Below are positions 8,414-17,135 of a stretch of DNA of 64,000 nt, piece by piece (positions within the stretch are counted from its first letter, which is position 1; the number at the start of each line of letters is the position of its first letter). The DNA is taken from NCBI GenBank assembly GCA_944321435.1, contig CALULH010000003.1, forward strand, positions 1 through 64,000, written 5' to 3'. A program made the translations under genes and the position numbers. A model generated the notes under the pieces. The model made no database searches and was not told the DNA's origin. It saw only the letters and a list, made by a program, of their open reading frames with translations. The stretch is from an uncultured Coriobacteriaceae bacterium. Lineage in GTDB: Bacteria; Actinomycetota; Coriobacteriia; Coriobacteriales; Coriobacteriaceae.

Positions 8414-8989
8414 ATGGGGCTGGCCGAGGCAATCCGGCGCCTGTTCTCGGGGGACGCGCCGGAAGGCAGGAAACCCGAGGACAAGGAGGCCCGCGTGATC
8501 ACGCGATTTCCCAAGGGGCTGGTGCCCGTAGACGCCAAGCGCGTCGATATTGTGTCCGATACGCACGGCTACATCTCAGACGAGCTGGTGCGCGCGCTCA
8601 GAGGTGCGGATCTGGTGGTGCACGCGGGCGATATCACGTCGGAGGGCGACTGGGGGTTCCTGAGCACGGCGCATCCCGGTATCAAGGCGGCGCTGGGCAA
8701 CAACGACGGCTACTACCGCTACGAGCCCGAGGTTCCGCGGCTCAACTGCTTCACGTACGAGGGGCTGCGCTTTTCGGTAACGCATTACCGTGAGGAGCTT
8801 CCGCTGGGGGAGTCCGATGTGGCCGTGTGCGGCCATACGCACCGACCGGTTATCGAGCAGGTGGGCCGCTGCCTCGTGGTGAACCCGGGCTCTGCTTCGT
8901 TGCCGCGCGGCCGGCGCATTCCCACCATGGCGCGGCTCATGGTCAAGGACGGCGAGGTTTTCTCGGCGGAGATCATCGATCTGGAGTAA
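8414..8989 (+). CDS. YfcE/MJ0936-type metallophosphoesterase
   Basis: A 191-residue cytoplasmic protein with all core calcineurin-like motifs: 'DIVSDTHG' (D-x-H), 'VVHAGDIT' (GD), 'ALGNND' (GNxD, with N in place of the final histidine-linked residue), 'SVTHYRE' and 'VCGHTHRPV' (GHTH). Family members hydrolyse phosphodiesters using two metal ions; the substrate is unknown. The 40-residue N-terminal extension before the first motif is longer than usual. A GTG at 8495, preceded by AAGGAGG, is a credible alternative start giving 164 residues. The gene follows the response regulator by 18 bp. Confidence 0.82.
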   Translation: MGLAEAIRRLFSGDAPEGRKPEDKEARVITRFPKGLVPVDAKRVDIVSDTHGYISDELVRALRGADLVVHAGDITSEGDWGFLSTAHPGIKAALGNNDGYYRYEPEVPRLNCFTYEGLRFSVTHYREELPLGESDVAVCGHTHRPVIEQVGRCLVVNPGSASLPRGRRIPTMARLMVKDGEVFSAEIIDLE

Positions 8990-9106
8990 CGCTGCGGGCC
9001 ATGGCGATGGCATGGGCGCTTCGGCGGGCGAGAGCAGGGTGGTCTTCACCATTTCTGCATGATTTTCCCTGTTTCTGCCCTGTTTCAAATTTGCCGAAAA
9101 AAGTCC

Positions 9107-9136
9107 TTGCGCGCCGTGGAATCTTCTGCGTATAAT
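9107..9136 (+). promoter_or_regulatory. promoter of tRNA-Asp
   Basis: TTGCGC (9107-9112) and a perfect TATAAT (9131-9136) with 18-bp spacing end 20 bp before the mature tRNA. Confidence 0.75.
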
Positions 9137-9156
9137 AACCCTCGCGGAAACGCAAA

Positions 9157-9233
<77 letters not shown>

Positions 9234-9245
9234 CTTACCTAAGAG

Positions 9246-9271
9246 GCCCCGTCTTCGGACGGGGCTTTTTT
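9246..9271 (+). terminator. terminator after tRNA-Asp
   Basis: GCCCCGTC-TTCG-GACGGGGC is a perfect 8-bp stem with a stable TTCG tetraloop followed by six T residues. Confidence 0.93.
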
Positions 9272-9453
9272 CATATGCCGAGGGCTTGGCGCGGAGGGGC
9301 CCCGTTCCGCGCGACCCGCCGGATGCGTGCGCCGTATTGCGCACGGCCCCGTTTGGCGCACGGCTTCGCCTGCCGTGCTTCTCGCCTTCTGCGGTTCTCG
9401 CACGGAAACCGCGCGTCGCGTACAATGGACGGGTTACGAGAGGAGATCCATCC

Positions 9454-10125
9454 ATGCAGCCCGTGCGCATCGCCGCGTTCGACTACGACGACACCATCAT
9501 CAGCGGCCAGTCCGGCGCGCTGATAGGCCTGTACCTGTACCGACGCCGCCTGCTGCCGTACCGTGCGGTGCTGCAGCTTCTGAGCTGGGGTGCGCGCTAC
9601 AAGCTGCACCTTCCGCACGATCAGGCCCGCGCGCGCGAGCTGGTGTTTGCCCGCCTCAAGACCTTCGACCCCCACGACGTGCGCGTGCTCATGGAGGACT
9701 TTCACAACCAGGTGCTGGTGCCGCGCGTCCGCGCCGATGCGTGCAACGAGATCGAGAAGCGCCGCCAGGAGGGCTGCCACCTGATCATCGTGTCGGCCAG
9801 CTTCTCGGGTGTGATCAAGCCGGCATGCCGCTACCTTGACATGAACGGCTACGTTGCCACCAGCATGGAGGTGGACGGCAACGGCCGCTACACAGGGCGC
9901 GTGCGCGGCACGGTGACCGAGGGCATGGAGAAGAACGCCGCCGTGCGCCGCTATGCCGACGAGCGGTTTGGCAAAGGAGGATGGGAGCTGGCGTACGCCT
10001 ACGGCGACCATCATTCCGACTGGCCCATGCTGGCGGCCGCCAAGCGCAGTTTTGCCGTGGACGCCGACACCAAGCTCAAGCGCATGGCGCAGCTGCGCGG
10101 CTGGGATGTGCTCGACTGGAAATAG
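9454..10125 (+). CDS. HAD-IB family phosphatase (phosphoserine phosphatase-like)
   Basis: A 223-residue soluble protein of the haloacid-dehalogenase superfamily. 'AFDYDDTII' is motif I (nucleophile and acid Asp), 'LIIVSASFSGVIKP' motif II, and 'YAYGDHHSDWPML' the metal-binding motif III/IV. Its layout matches subfamily IB enzymes such as SerB or phosphorylcholine phosphatases, which remove phosphate from small alcohols; the exact substrate is uncertain. GAGAGGAGATCCATCC precedes the ATG at 9454. The same frame stays open back through tRNA-Asp, but that part is not coding. A terminator follows the stop. Confidence 0.82.
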   Translation: MQPVRIAAFDYDDTIISGQSGALIGLYLYRRRLLPYRAVLQLLSWGARYKLHLPHDQARARELVFARLKTFDPHDVRVLMEDFHNQVLVPRVRADACNEIEKRRQEGCHLIIVSASFSGVIKPACRYLDMNGYVATSMEVDGNGRYTGRVRGTVTEGMEKNAAVRRYADERFGKGGWELAYAYGDHHSDWPMLAAAKRSFAVDADTKLKRMAQLRGWDVLDWK

Positions 10126-10138
10126 GCCCCAGGTATTG

Positions 10139-10162
10139 ACGGTTTGTGGACAAACCGTTTTT
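10139..10162 (+). terminator. terminator after the HAD gene
   Basis: ACGGTTTG and CAAACCGT flank a short TGGA loop and are followed by TTTTT. Confidence 0.8.
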
Positions 10163-10261
10163 GCGTGGAAATCATCCCTTTTTAGTGCCATGACGGCGTA
10201 TTATGAATGCCACTTGTATCAAGATCGCACTATGTATCGATGCGTTTACTAGGGGAGATCA

Positions 10262-10744
10262 GTGGACATCACACGTAAGACGGACTACGCGCTGCGTATG
10301 CTCGCCATGCTTATCGAGAACGAAGGCGGCCTTTTGTCGGTGCGCGTTGCGGCCGAGCAGAACGACGTGCCGTATTCCTTTGCGCGCTCCATCCAGCACA
10401 GCCTGGTGCACGCAGGCATCATCGAGAGCCTGCGCGGCGTGCACGGCGGCATGCGGCTTAAGGTCGATCCTGCCAAGGTCACGCTCAAGGAGGTCGTGGA
10501 GGCGGTCCAGGGGCCGTTCGTCATGAACGACTGCTGCGCCGAGGGAGCCGAGTGCGGCCGTTCGTGCTTCTGCCAGTTCCACCCGGTATGGTTCGGCGTG
10601 CAGTCGCTGGTGAGCGACTACCTGAGCTCCGTCACGCTCGAGGAGGTCGTGCTCGGGACCAAGCGCCCCTGCGTTGATCCCAAGTTCACCGACCCCAACG
10701 CGTTCCCCCTGTACACCGACATGCCGTCCGCGTCGGCCGAGTAG
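10262..10744 (+). CDS. Rrf2-family transcriptional regulator (possible Fe-S or redox sensor)
   Basis: A 160-residue protein starting at GTG after GGGGAGATCA. The N-terminal winged helix ('KTDYALRMLAMLIEN', 'YSFARSIQHSLVHAGII', 'GVHGGMRL') is typical of Rrf2 proteins. The centre holds a cysteine cluster, 'NDCCAEGAECGRSCFCQF' (about residues 90-107), where IscR and NsrR place their Fe-S ligands. It therefore probably senses iron-sulfur status, oxygen or nitric oxide. Its natural targets may include the oxidative-damage genes immediately downstream (MutY-like glycosylase, rubrerythrin); this is inference. The stop is 19 bp before the next start. Confidence 0.88.
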   Translation: MDITRKTDYALRMLAMLIENEGGLLSVRVAAEQNDVPYSFARSIQHSLVHAGIIESLRGVHGGMRLKVDPAKVTLKEVVEAVQGPFVMNDCCAEGAECGRSCFCQFHPVWFGVQSLVSDYLSSVTLEEVVLGTKRPCVDPKFTDPNAFPLYTDMPSASAE

Positions 10745-10763
10745 GTCGTTGAATAGGGATTTT

Positions 10764-11702
10764 GTGGCAAAGCGTTTAAAAACCGCAGAGACTTCGGCGG
10801 CGGGCGAGCAGCGCGCGGCCGTATCGGACGCCTTTCGCGCGCGGGTACGCGCGGAGGGCGTCCGCCTGTACCGCGACCTGCCGTGGCGCAACACGCGCGA
10901 CCCGTACGAGATCTGGCTCTCCGAGGTCATGCTGCAGCAAACCCAGGTGGCGCGGGTGGCGCAGCGCTGGGGCGCCTGGCTCGAGCGCTTTCCCAGCGTG
11001 GCCGATCTGGCTGCGGCGCCGGTAGCCGAGGTGCTGGCCGCCTGGCAGGGCATGGGCTACAACCGCCGCGCGCTGGCGCTTAAAAGCGCGGCCGAGCAGG
11101 TGGTGGAGCGCTACGACGGGGCGTTCCCGCGGGAGACCGAGGCGCTGGTGGCGCTGCCGGGCATCGGTCCCGCCACAGCGCAGGGCATCCGCGCTTTTGC
11201 GTTTGACTTGCCGGGCGTGTACCTGGAGACCAACGTGCGGTCGGTCTTTCTGCACGAGCTGTTCCCGGATGCGGTGGGCGTGCCGGACCGCGAGCTTAAA
11301 CCGCTCGTTGAGGCGGCGTGCCCGGGCGAGGGCGCGCCGTACGCCGTCCCGCAGGACGCCGACGATTCGCCGCGTTCCTGGTACTACGCGCTGTTGGACT
11401 ACGGCGCCTACCTCAAGCAGACGCTTCCCAACCCGTCGCGCCGATCGGCGGGGCACGTGCGGCAGAGCGCGTTCACGGGCTCGCGCCGCCAAAAGCGCGC
11501 CGAGTTGGTGCGCCTGCTGCTGGCGGACCGCGAGGACGGCGCTCCAGGCGCCACCGCGGAGGGCCTGACCGCGCGCCTGAGCGCCGTGGAGCAGCAAGCC
11601 GGCAGGTCGGCGGTCGATCAGGCGCTGGTGGAGGATCTGCTGGCCAAGCTCGCTGGCGAGGGGTTCTGCAACGAGTGCGACGGGCTGTGGCGCATAGCGT
11701 AG
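10764..11702 (+). CDS. A/G-specific adenine glycosylase-like HhH-GPD protein (no Fe-S cluster)
   Basis: A 312-residue base-excision enzyme. 'WLSEVMLQQTQVARV' carries the MutY catalytic Glu, 'LAAWQGMGYNRRA' and the helix-hairpin-helix 'ALPGIGPATAQGI' follow, and the Asp loop reads 'YLETNVRSVFLH'. The last of these differs from the usual 'DGNV' because Glu-Thr-Asn replaces Asp-Gly-Asn. The four-cysteine Fe-S loop and the C-terminal NUDIX-like 8-oxoG recognition domain of classical MutY are missing. It belongs to a shorter ETN-type subgroup; mismatch specificity is unproven. The GTG start at 10764 (weak AGGGA) is uncertain; TTG at 10749 is possible. Confidence 0.78.
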   Translation: MAKRLKTAETSAAGEQRAAVSDAFRARVRAEGVRLYRDLPWRNTRDPYEIWLSEVMLQQTQVARVAQRWGAWLERFPSVADLAAAPVAEVLAAWQGMGYNRRALALKSAAEQVVERYDGAFPRETEALVALPGIGPATAQGIRAFAFDLPGVYLETNVRSVFLHELFPDAVGVPDRELKPLVEAACPGEGAPYAVPQDADDSPRSWYYALLDYGAYLKQTLPNPSRRSAGHVRQSAFTGSRRQKRAELVRLLLADREDGAPGATAEGLTARLSAVEQQAGRSAVDQALVEDLLAKLAGEGFCNECDGLWRIA

Positions 11703-11972
11703 CCTCTCCGGCTGCCTGCGAAGGCCGCCGCGTCCCGTCCCGATATGCGCTGTCCTTCCGTTGGGGCTTGCACGCTTCTCGTCTGCCCGCCCTGCGTTTC
11801 GACGGGGACGCGCGCTGCCTAAAGTGCGCGCTTGGGGACAGGTTATCCATGCCTTACCTGCGAAAACATTCTTGCGCGGTACACCATATAATGGGGCGTC
11901 GTGGGGTATAAGCTATGACAACGCACCCCTGAGACGCAGGGGCTTCGCGTGCATCGAAACGGAGGGGTACCC

Positions 11973-12512
11973 ATGGATTTTGAGAATTCCCAGACTAAGA
12001 AGAACCTCGAGGCGGCGTTTGCCGGAGAGTCCCAGGCCCACACCAAGTATCGTTACTATGCGTCCAAGGCCAAGAAGGAGGGCTACGTCCAGATCCAGAA
12101 CATCTTCATGGAGACGGCTCTGAACGAGTCCGAGCACGCCAAGCTGTGGTTCAAGTACCTGCACGGCGGCGAGGTGCCGGACACCCTGACCAACCTCAAG
12201 GACGCTGCCGCGGGCGAGAACTACGAGTGGACCACCATGTACGCCGAGTTTGCCCAGACTGCCGACGAGGAGGGCTTCAAGGAGATCGCCGCCAAGATGC
12301 GCGGCGTGGGCGCCGTGGAGAAGGCGCACGAGGAGCGCTACCTGAAGCTCGCCGAGCGCGTGGAGAAGGGCGAGGTCTTCAACCGCGAGGGCGTCAAGGT
12401 GTGGAAGTGCCTGAACTGCGGCCACCTGCATGTGGGCCCCACCGCCCCGCAGCTGTGCCCGGTCTGCGCTCATCCGCAGAGCTACTTTGAGGAGCAGGTC
12501 GTCAACTACTAA
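11973..12512 (+). CDS. rbr: rubrerythrin
   Basis: A 179-residue protein. The N-terminal ferritin-like four-helix bundle has paired ExxH iron ligands ('[13 protein letters not shown]', '[11 protein letters not shown]', '[11 protein letters not shown]', 'VEKAHEERY'). The C-terminal rubredoxin domain binds one iron by 'CLNCGH' and 'CPVCAH'. It reduces hydrogen peroxide to water in the cytoplasm of anaerobes. GGAGGGG at ideal spacing fixes the start. TATAAT lies at 11887-11892 in the 270-bp upstream region, without a clear -35 box. A terminator follows, so the gene is monocistronic. Confidence 0.95.
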   Translation: MDFENSQTKKNLEAAFAGESQAHTKYRYYASKAKKEGYVQIQNIFMETALNESEHAKLWFKYLHGGEVPDTLTNLKDAAAGENYEWTTMYAEFAQTADEEGFKEIAAKMRGVGAVEKAHEERYLKLAERVEKGEVFNREGVKVWKCLNCGHLHVGPTAPQLCPVCAHPQSYFEEQVVNY

Positions 12513-12558
12513 GTCACCTGCCCAGGCGGGATCTGCGCCTGCCGCGTTGTTACGCAAA

Positions 12559-12591
12559 GCGTCCCGTGGCCCTGTGCCCGGGGCGCTTTTT
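12559..12591 (+). terminator. terminator after rubrerythrin
   Basis: GCGTCCCG pairs with CGGGGCGC (one G-T pair) across an 11-12 base loop, followed by TTTTT. Confidence 0.85.
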
Positions 12592-12773
12592 GCGCCAGCG
12601 GCGGGTGGCGGCGCAGACGTTTTCGGCAGGCTCGGAGGCCGTTGCGCGCACGCGAAATGACCCTTCTCGCTCACTCTTTTTCAGCTTGTGTCCATGCGGC
12701 ATAATGAAAAAGAACGTTTATGCACCGTTGTAAAGCAGGTAGATCACGCACGTGGAACGAAAGGGGTGTTTGT

Positions 12774-14210
12774 ATGGCAGTACGGGAGCAAACCGGCACG
12801 TCGAGACTGCAGCGCAAGCTCGACCAGCACGGGTTCACCCGGCGCGACTTCCTCAAGTACTGCGGCTGCTTGGCCGGCATGATGGGGCTCTCCTCGCTTG
12901 CGGCGCCGCAGATTGCCGAGGCTCTGGAGATCGGCGCCGAGGAAGGCGGGCTGAAGCCCGTGATCTGGCTCGAGGGCGGTTCGTGCACCGGGTGCACGGA
13001 GGCGCTCACGCAGGGCACCACGCCGGATATCCCGCAGCTGGTGCTGGAGACCATTGCGCTCAACTACAGCGAGACGCTCTCGGCCGCTGCGGGCCATTCG
13101 CTGGAGCAGGCGCGCCGCGAGACCATTGAGGCCGGCGGCTACCTGGTGGTTTACGAAGGCGCCGTGCCCACGGCCTATGACGGCAACATCTTGCTGGTGG
13201 CGGGCGAGAAGGGCACCGACATCCTGCTGGAGACCGCCAAGGGCGCGGAGGCGGTTATCGCCCTGGGGTCCTGCGCGTGCGACGGCGGCTGGATGGCCGC
13301 GCGCCCCGATGACGCGCAGGCCATGGGCGTGCAGCGCTTCCTGTCCGAGCAGGGCGTGGACGTGCCTGTGGTCAACATCCCCTGCTGCCCGGCCAACCCC
13401 GAGTGGCTCACCGCGGTTATCGTGGAGTACGTGCTCAACGGCACGCTGCCCGAGCTCAACGACAGGAACGAGCCGGCGGCTCTGTTTAACCAGACCGTGC
13501 ACGACAACTGCCCGCGTCGCGGCCACTTTGAGAACGGCGAGTTCGTGTACGAGTTCGGCAGCGAGGAGGAGGCCAAGGGCTACTGCCTCTACCCGCTGGG
13601 GTGCAAGGGTCCGCAGACCTATGCGCCGTGCCCCATCACGCGCTGGAATCGGTCGCTGTCGTGGTGTGTGGAGGCGGGCGCCCCGTGCGCCGGCTGCGCG
13701 GTTATCAACCCCATGAACCCGCAGGGCAACTGGGTGGACGAGAACACGCCGTTCCTCGACCGCCACAAGGACTTTGCCGTGGGCCCCATCAGCTTCCAGC
13801 CGACCACCGTGGCCGCGGGCCTTACGGTGCTGGTGGTTGCGGTGCTGGGCGTGCACTGCGCCGGCATGAAGCTCGCCGGCCGCATGGACGGCGGCGCGGA
13901 CTTCGAGGCCGAGCGCCGCTGGGACGCCCGCCACGACAAGCCCGCCGCGCACGAGGCGGCGGCTCGCGCCCAACAGCTCTACGACGATCTGGATGAGCTG
14001 GGGCTGGAGCTCAAGAACACCGGCGCCCACCGCAAGCGCGACGCGGCCGGCCGCAAGAAGGCCACCGCGGTCGAGGTTGCTGCCAAGGCGCAGGGCCGTG
14101 CGGCGTCGGACAACGCCGGCGCATCGGCGGCGCCCGCCGAGGATGCCGCCGCCGATCTGGCCGATCTTCTCGTCCGGCCAACCGATGAGCCCGAAGGAGG
14201 CGATAAGTAA
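12774..14210 (+). CDS. hyaA: [NiFe] uptake hydrogenase small subunit with long C-terminal tail
   Basis: A 478-residue protein. The twin-arginine signal 'TRRDFLKYCG' (residues 22-31) sends the folded dimer out through Tat. The proximal cluster ligands begin with 'GGSCTGCTEA' (C71, C74) and continue in 'GSCACDGGW' and 'IPCCPANP'. 'GYCLYPLGCKGPQTYAPC' and 'CAGCAVINPM' bind the medial and distal clusters. A hydrophobic anchor spans about 346-368. The following ~110 residues are a charged, Ala-rich cytoplasmic tail absent from ordinary ~370-residue homologues. The start follows AAAGGGG. The stop overlaps the hyaB start (TAATG). With HyaB and HyaC it oxidises H2 and feeds electrons into the quinone pool. 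Confidence 0.93.
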   Translation: MAVREQTGTSRLQRKLDQHGFTRRDFLKYCGCLAGMMGLSSLAAPQIAEALEIGAEEGGLKPVIWLEGGSCTGCTEALTQGTTPDIPQLVLETIALNYSETLSAAAGHSLEQARRETIEAGGYLVVYEGAVPTAYDGNILLVAGEKGTDILLETAKGAEAVIALGSCACDGGWMAARPDDAQAMGVQRFLSEQGVDVPVVNIPCCPANPEWLTAVIVEYVLNGTLPELNDRNEPAALFNQTVHDNCPRRGHFENGEFVYEFGSEEEAKGYCLYPLGCKGPQTYAPCPITRWNRSLSWCVEAGAPCAGCAVINPMNPQGNWVDENTPFLDRHKDFAVGPISFQPTTVAAGLTVLVVAVLGVHCAGMKLAGRMDGGADFEAERRWDARHDKPAAHEAAARAQQLYDDLDELGLELKNTGAHRKRDAAGRKKATAVEVAAKAQGRAASDNAGASAAPAEDAAADLADLLVRPTDEPEGGDK

Positions 14211-15874
14211 TGGCGCGTTCAACTGTCGATCCGATTACCCGCATCGAGGGGCATCTGGGCATTGAGATGGAGGTCGAGGACGGCCGCGTTTCCGAGGCGT
14301 GGGCCTCGGGCGGGCTGTTCCGCGGCATGGAGCATGCGCTGCGCGGCCGTACGCCGTACGACGCCGCCCTTGTCGCCCAGCGCATTTGCGGCGTATGCCC
14401 GGTGAGCCATGCGCATGCCTCGGCCATGGCGGCCGAGCAGGCGCTGGGCATTCAGATTCCCGAGGGGGCCCGCCTGGTGCGCAACATTGCCGAGGGCGCC
14501 CAGATCCTGCACTCTACCATCCTGTGGTTCTACAACCTCAACGGGTTGGATTACATCAACCCCCTGAACGCCCTCAACGCCGATCCCATGGAGGCGTACG
14601 AGGTCTGCCAGCAGTACGGCACCCGCGCAACGGACTTCAAGGACGTGCACGCGCGCCTGACAGCCTTTGCCCAGAACGGTCAGCTGTCCATTTTCTCGGG
14701 CAACTGGTACGACTGCGAGGACGCCGACGGCACCTCCGCCTACAAGCTGACCCCCGCCGAGGACCTGGTGGGCGCGGCGCATTATTTCGAGGGTCTGGAG
14801 AACCAGGCTAAGGCATCGCAGATCTGCGCCATGATCGGCGGGAAGATGCCGCACGTCATGACCAGCATCCCGGGCGGCACGTCGTTCATGCCGACCATCG
14901 ACAAGCTTGACGAGGTGCTCTACCGCATCCGCGACCTGCGGGCGTGGATTTCAGGCACCATGGTTCCCGACATGCTCATGATCGCCGAGCGGTACACCGG
15001 CCTTGCCGACCTGGGCGCCGGTCCCGGGCGCTACGTGGCGTACGGCGTCCTGGACCGCGCGGACCGCGAGATGTCCAACCGCTACCTGCCGTCCGGTATG
15101 GTGACCGTGGGCGCGGACGGCGCGATGAGCCTCATGAACGTGGACGCGTCGCTTATCACCGAGGACGTCACGCGCGCCTTTTACGAGAACGGCCCGGCGC
15201 TCAACCCCACAGAGGGTCGCACGCAGCCGCTGTGGCCCGACTACGGCAAGGACTATGCGCGCAAGTACACGTGGAGCAAGGCGCCCCGCTACGACGGGGT
15301 CACCTACGAGGCCGGCGGCGTGGCGCGCGTGCTGGCGGCGTACATCCGCGGCGTGGATCCCATCCGGGCCTCCGTGGACGATCTTCTCGCCAAGCTCAAC
15401 CTGCCCATGGCCAAGCTCAACAGCGTGCTGGGGCGCATTGCCACGCGCGTGCTGGAGGCCGCCTACGTGGCCGACATCATGGAAGACATGGTCAACGAGC
15501 TCACTGACCTCATGGCGGCGGGCGAGGCGGAGTACTACACGGCACCCGAACAGAGCTCGGGTGCGGGCATGGGCCTGTGGGAGGCGCCGCGCGGCGCGCT
15601 GCTGCACTACGAGCAGGTGGACAACAACACGGTGAGCGCGTATCAGATCATCATTCCCAGTACGTGGAACCTCTCCCCGCGCGATTCCGAGGGCACGCCC
15701 GGACCGCTGGAGCAGGCGCTGGTGGGCACGCCGGTGGTGGATTTGGAGAAGCCCATCGACGCGGTGCGCATTGTGCACAGCTTCGATCCGTGCACGGCGT
15801 GCGCCTGCCATTTGGCCGAGCCCAAGACGGGCCGCTCGTTCAGCACGCTCACGACTCCCTGGGGGGTGAGGTAG
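14210..15874 (+). CDS. hyaB: [NiFe] uptake hydrogenase large subunit
   Basis: A 554-residue catalytic subunit. The N-terminal L1 motif 'RICGVCPVSHAHA' (near residue 60) and C-terminal L2 motif 'DPCTACACH' supply the four cysteines holding the Ni-Fe centre. After the L2 histidine an extension of about 20 residues ('LAEPKTGRSF...') remains. It should be removed by a HyaD-type maturation protease, so the ORF encodes the precursor. L2 has an extra cysteine (CTACAC) where many homologues have Ala-Val. It belongs to the group 1 membrane-bound hydrogenases. No hyp or hyaD genes occur in the window. Translationally coupled to hyaA and hyaC. Confidence 0.95.
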   Translation: MARSTVDPITRIEGHLGIEMEVEDGRVSEAWASGGLFRGMEHALRGRTPYDAALVAQRICGVCPVSHAHASAMAAEQALGIQIPEGARLVRNIAEGAQILHSTILWFYNLNGLDYINPLNALNADPMEAYEVCQQYGTRATDFKDVHARLTAFAQNGQLSIFSGNWYDCEDADGTSAYKLTPAEDLVGAAHYFEGLENQAKASQICAMIGGKMPHVMTSIPGGTSFMPTIDKLDEVLYRIRDLRAWISGTMVPDMLMIAERYTGLADLGAGPGRYVAYGVLDRADREMSNRYLPSGMVTVGADGAMSLMNVDASLITEDVTRAFYENGPALNPTEGRTQPLWPDYGKDYARKYTWSKAPRYDGVTYEAGGVARVLAAYIRGVDPIRASVDDLLAKLNLPMAKLNSVLGRIATRVLEAAYVADIMEDMVNELTDLMAAGEAEYYTAPEQSSGAGMGLWEAPRGALLHYEQVDNNTVSAYQIIIPSTWNLSPRDSEGTPGPLEQALVGTPVVDLEKPIDAVRIVHSFDPCTACACHLAEPKTGRSFSTLTTPWGVR

Positions 15875-16657
15875 ATGGCGCATCTGGCACACTACCGCGA
15901 GGCGCATCCGCTGCCCATGGTGATCACGCACTGGGTGAACCTGATCGCCATGATCGTGCTGATCCTCTCGGGCTTGGAGATCCATTACCCGTTGGTGCCG
16001 GGCGTGATGGGCATTGCGCGCGGCCTGCACATGTTCTTTGCGTTTGTGCTGGTTGTTAACTGCGTGGTGCGCATCGTGCTTGCGTTTGTGGCGAAGTCTG
16101 CCCCGGCGGGCGGTACCCGTCGCCTGGTGCGCGACTACAAGACCTGGCTGCCGCAGCGGGACAACAAGCATCAGCTGTGGGCGTGGATCAGCTACTACCT
16201 GTTTTTGCGTCGCGAGCACCCCATTGCGGCCAAGTTGGGCGTTCCGCAGAAGATCGTGTACCTGCTCATTGCGCCCCTGATCTTCTTCACGGCCTACACC
16301 GGCTTCTGCCTGTGGGGGCCCACCATGGGGTGGCCGATCTTTACCTGGGGCACCCAGCTGGTGGGCGGCGCCATGAACATGCGCGTGATCCATTACTTCT
16401 GCATGTGGGTGTTCATCATCTTCATGTGCATCCACGTGTACCTGTCGCTGGTCGAGGGCGCCAGCCCGGCTACGCTGATCTTCTTCTGGAAGGAGACGCC
16501 GGGCCTGGTCTACGATCCCGACACTATGAACATCACGGGTTTTGACGGTATGGGCAAGGAGCCCGATTACGGGGAGACCTTCAAGGACCCGGTGCGCGCT
16601 GCGGCCGATGCTGCGGCTGTTGCCGAGAGGGAGGCGGCGCGCGAGGGAGCCGAATAG
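15875..16657 (+). CDS. hyaC: hydrogenase cytochrome b subunit
   Basis: A 260-residue membrane protein beginning directly after the hyaB stop (TAGATG). Four main hydrophobic helices carry the histidines expected to bind b-type hemes ('MVITHWVNLIAMIV', 'ARGLHMFFAF', 'MRVIHYFCMWVFI', 'MCIHVYLSL'). It anchors the HyaAB dimer and passes electrons to menaquinone. The ~50-residue C-terminal tail is Ala/Glu-rich and longer than usual. Last gene of the hyaABC operon, followed by a GC-rich hairpin. Confidence 0.9.
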   Translation: MAHLAHYREAHPLPMVITHWVNLIAMIVLILSGLEIHYPLVPGVMGIARGLHMFFAFVLVVNCVVRIVLAFVAKSAPAGGTRRLVRDYKTWLPQRDNKHQLWAWISYYLFLRREHPIAAKLGVPQKIVYLLIAPLIFFTAYTGFCLWGPTMGWPIFTWGTQLVGGAMNMRVIHYFCMWVFIIFMCIHVYLSLVEGASPATLIFFWKETPGLVYDPDTMNITGFDGMGKEPDYGETFKDPVRAAADAAAVAEREAAREGAE

Positions 16658-16718
16658 CTGCGGATGGTCCTCCTCGTTTCGAGGAGGGGCGATTTAAGGA
16701 CGCGGTTCCTGAGGAGGA

Positions 16719-16744
16719 GGCCGCCGACGGTTGCGTCGGCGGCC
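16719..16744 (+). terminator. GC-rich hairpin after hyaC
   Basis: GGCCGCCGAC-GGTTGC-GTCGGCGGCC is a perfect 10-bp stem ending in TTC. It lacks a long T run, so termination may be partial. Confidence 0.65.
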
Positions 16745-16771
16745 TTCGCCGTGAGGGGGGGCAGTCGTTGT

Positions 16772-17012
16772 GAACGAAATCAAGGGGATTTCTGATTTGG
16801 GCTCCGCCTCTGGACGAGATCGACCTTTTTTCTGATTTTGAGCCGCATTGAGACGCATGCCATGGCGCTTGCTCTCAAAGAATCGCAGGTACCTTGGCTG
16901 GTGGATAATCCTGCTCTGGCCCCGGGAGAGCGGACCCGGTCTGCAAAATCAGAAAAAAGGTCGATTCTGTCCCGCAGGGCTGGGGAAATCAGAAATCCTG
17001 TCGATTTCGTCC
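16772..17012. repeat. nested opposing repeats, GGACGA-ATC unit
   Basis: A ~28-bp unit occurs four times: two copies forward (16772-16798, 16812-16840) and two reversed (16944-16972, 16986-17012). All copies share a GAC-G/A-A/G-ATC head and a TTTCTGATTT tail. The outer pair carries GGATTTCTGATTT and the inner pair CCTTTTTTCTGATTTTG, so copy 1 pairs with copy 4 and copy 2 with copy 3. The whole 240-bp segment can fold as one nested hairpin with a ~100-base loop. Together with the hairpin above it fills the gene-free stretch 16658-17135; I find no convincing ORF there. Confidence 0.88.
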
Positions 17013-17135
17013 ATGCATGGAGTTCGGCGTCTTGGGATACGAGGGCGTTTCGGTAACGGCGTGCGCATTTTAGTGGACTGCCGGCCGATGGCCGGGGGGC
17101 GGGGCTCTCCGGGCCATCGGCCGTCCAGGCGAGGC

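Noticed and set aside
14210..15874. Frameshifted C-terminus of HyaB
   Set aside because: The extension after DPCTACACH is the normal cleavable tail of an immature [NiFe] large subunit.
16838..17056. Small plus-strand ORF of 72 codons after hyaC
   Set aside because: It lies inside the nested repeat, has no ribosome site and resembles no known protein.
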